A stretch of 6,937 nt of DNA, taken from Deltaproteobacteria bacterium UBA1386. GTDB taxonomy: Bacteria; Desulfobacterota; Syntrophorhabdia; Syntrophorhabdales; Syntrophorhabdaceae. The position numbers and the translations under genes are program-made. Positions within the stretch are counted from its first letter, which is position 1. Every line of letters begins with the position of its first letter. A model generated the notes under the pieces. It did no database searches, had not been told where the DNA came from, and was given only the letters and a program-made list of their open reading frames with translations. Shown here one piece after another: positions 6,567-6,937 of the stretch. Where the stretch lies: the NCBI GenBank assembly GCA_002305765.1, contig DBQU01000004.1, positions 1 through 6,937 on the forward strand, in the 5' to 3' direction.

Positions 6567-6588
6567 TTTATATTGCTTATGGTATAAA
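6567..6588. promoter_or_regulatory. Inverted repeat in the etfB leader
   Basis: TTTATA (6567-6572) and TATAAA (6583-6588) form a perfect 6-base inverted repeat with a 10-base spacer. It lies downstream of the predicted transcription start. It could be a dimeric regulator site or an AU-rich hairpin. TATAAA also resembles a -10 box, but there is no matching -35. In AT-rich DNA such a repeat can occur by chance. Confidence 0.25.
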
Positions 6589-6654
6589 CACAGTCCTGTT
6601 CGACTCCCGGCCGTTTCGTTTTTCTTTCGTGGTTTTCGGTATAGATCCACATAC

Positions 6655-6663
6655 AGGAGGAGG
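6655..6663 (+). promoter_or_regulatory. Strong Shine-Dalgarno of etfB
   Basis: AGGAGGAGG ends 8 bases before the GTG at 6672 and supports that non-ATG start over the ATG at 6690. TCCTGT at 6594-6599 is the exact complement of ACAGGA (6653-6658), so part of this SD could be masked in a folded leader. Confidence 0.75.
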
Positions 6664-6671
6664 CTGAAGAA

Positions 6672-6937
6672 GTGAAGGTCCTAGTATTGATGAAACAGGT
6701 GGCTGATACGGAAGCGCGCATCATCATAAGCTCCGATCAGAAGAGCCTTGAGGTCGAGAACAAGTATGTCGTGAACTTCTTCGACGAATTTGCCGTTGAG
6801 GAGGCGATACGTATAAAAGAGGCACTGAAGGACGTGGAGATAACGGTGTGCGCCTTCGCGCCGCAGAGGGCCGTCGAAGCCCTGAGGACGACGATAGCCA
6901 TGGGCGCGGACAGGGCCTTCCTTATCGACAGCACGAA
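6672..6937 (+). CDS. etfB: Electron transfer flavoprotein beta subunit, N-terminal part
   Basis: A GTG-started frame runs 88 codons to the right edge without a stop. The sequence matches the N-terminal third of EtfB/FixA proteins. It has a first strand KVLVLMKQVADTEA (residues 2-15), then NFFDEFAVEEAIRIKEAL (35-52), and VEALRTTIAMGADRAFLI (68-85). EtfB pairs with EtfA, which carries the electron-transferring FAD, and passes electrons between acyl-CoA or related dehydrogenases and a membrane or ferredoxin partner. EtfB binds AMP, or a second flavin in bifurcating types, and the residues that would tell these apart lie outside the window. The family's usual KQVPD reads KQVAD here, and NPYDEFA reads NFFDEFA. 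etfA would be expected to follow, but this cannot be seen. The gene has its own promoter and strong SD, so it is a separate unit from the rpoD operon. The family is secure; the physiological partner is unknown. Confidence 0.93.
   Translation, partial: MKVLVLMKQVADTEARIIISSDQKSLEVENKYVVNFFDEFAVEEAIRIKEALKDVEITVCAFAPQRAVEALRTTIAMGADRAFLIDST

Larger units (their letters stand above)
6274..6671. other. Non-coding stretch between rpoD and etfB
   Basis: About 400 bases have no convincing gene on either strand; short frames here lack an SD or family-like sequence. In order, the stretch holds a small TGCC/GGCA hairpin just after the rpoD stop, a GC-rich palindrome (6310-6329), two copies each of GGAGAGGG (6334-6341, 6351-6358) and AATCCAG (6327-6333, 6367-6373), a hairpin followed by T5 (6458-6482), a promoter (6485-6513), and an AT-richer leader with an inverted repeat (6567-6588) and pyrimidine-rich TTTCGT repeats (6614-6630). 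From about 6375 to 6450 I see nothing specific. Confidence 0.7.

Noticed and set aside
6560..6578. Possible sigma-54 promoter (GG ... TTGCTT) before etfB
   Set aside because: The spacing between the GG and GC is 11 bases rather than the required 10, and the -24 element is otherwise poor.
6597..6611. tRNA T-loop-like string TTCGACTCCCGG
   Set aside because: The flanking bases do not form a T stem, and there is no anticodon, D arm or acceptor stem around it.
6512..6727. Minus-strand frame of 71 codons across the etfB leader and start
   Set aside because: It overlaps the clear etfB N-terminus and promoter, its protein is low-complexity Ser/Thr-rich, and no SD supports it.

Overview
The window carries a compact macromolecular-synthesis operon, all on the + strand. 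The order is ribosomal protein S21 (rpsU), a GatB/YqeY-domain protein, a full-length MutS2, DNA primase (dnaG) and the primary sigma factor (rpoD). About 400 bases of non-coding DNA follow, and then the 5' end of a separate gene, etfB (electron transfer flavoprotein beta subunit), which runs off the right edge. The gene content is bacterial. The arrangement (S21-YqeY-MutS2-DnaG-RpoD), the moderately GC-rich coding sequence with frequent AGG and ATA codons, and a nearby etfB suggest a deltaproteobacterial/Desulfobacterota anaerobe, perhaps a syntroph. That assignment is an inference from style, not from a search.

Layout: 1-30 is the end of the rpsU leader with a strong Shine-Dalgarno (SD) sequence. 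rpsU is 31-240, yqeY 247-693, mutS2 715-3006, dnaG 3003-4715 and rpoD 4726-6273. Spacings are 6, 21, -4 and 10 bases, so co-transcription is very likely. mutS2 has almost no SD of its own. It is preceded by a TGATG-coupled 10-codon reading frame that overlaps its start. dnaG starts inside the mutS2 stop (ATGA overlap). The dnaG-rpoD junction holds a perfect AT-only inverted repeat touching the rpoD SD, a candidate RNA-processing or expression-tuning point.

After rpoD, 6274-6671 holds no convincing gene. It contains a GC-rich palindrome of a dispersed-repeat type, a modest hairpin followed by T5 (candidate terminator), a perfect TTGACA -35 box three bases further on, and a leader of about 150 bases before the GTG start of etfB.

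The operon couples the three macromolecular syntheses: S21 acts in translation initiation, DnaG primes DNA replication, and RpoD directs housekeeping transcription. MutS2 (recombination control or collided-ribosome handling) and YqeY (possibly linked to tRNA amidation) sit between them. EtfB starts an unrelated electron-transfer unit. I found no wholly new system. The points most worth a second look are the degenerate catalytic motif in the MutS2 Smr domain, the short or absent sigma region 1.1 in RpoD, the AT hairpin at dnaG/rpoD, and the tandem terminator/promoter plus leader before etfB.
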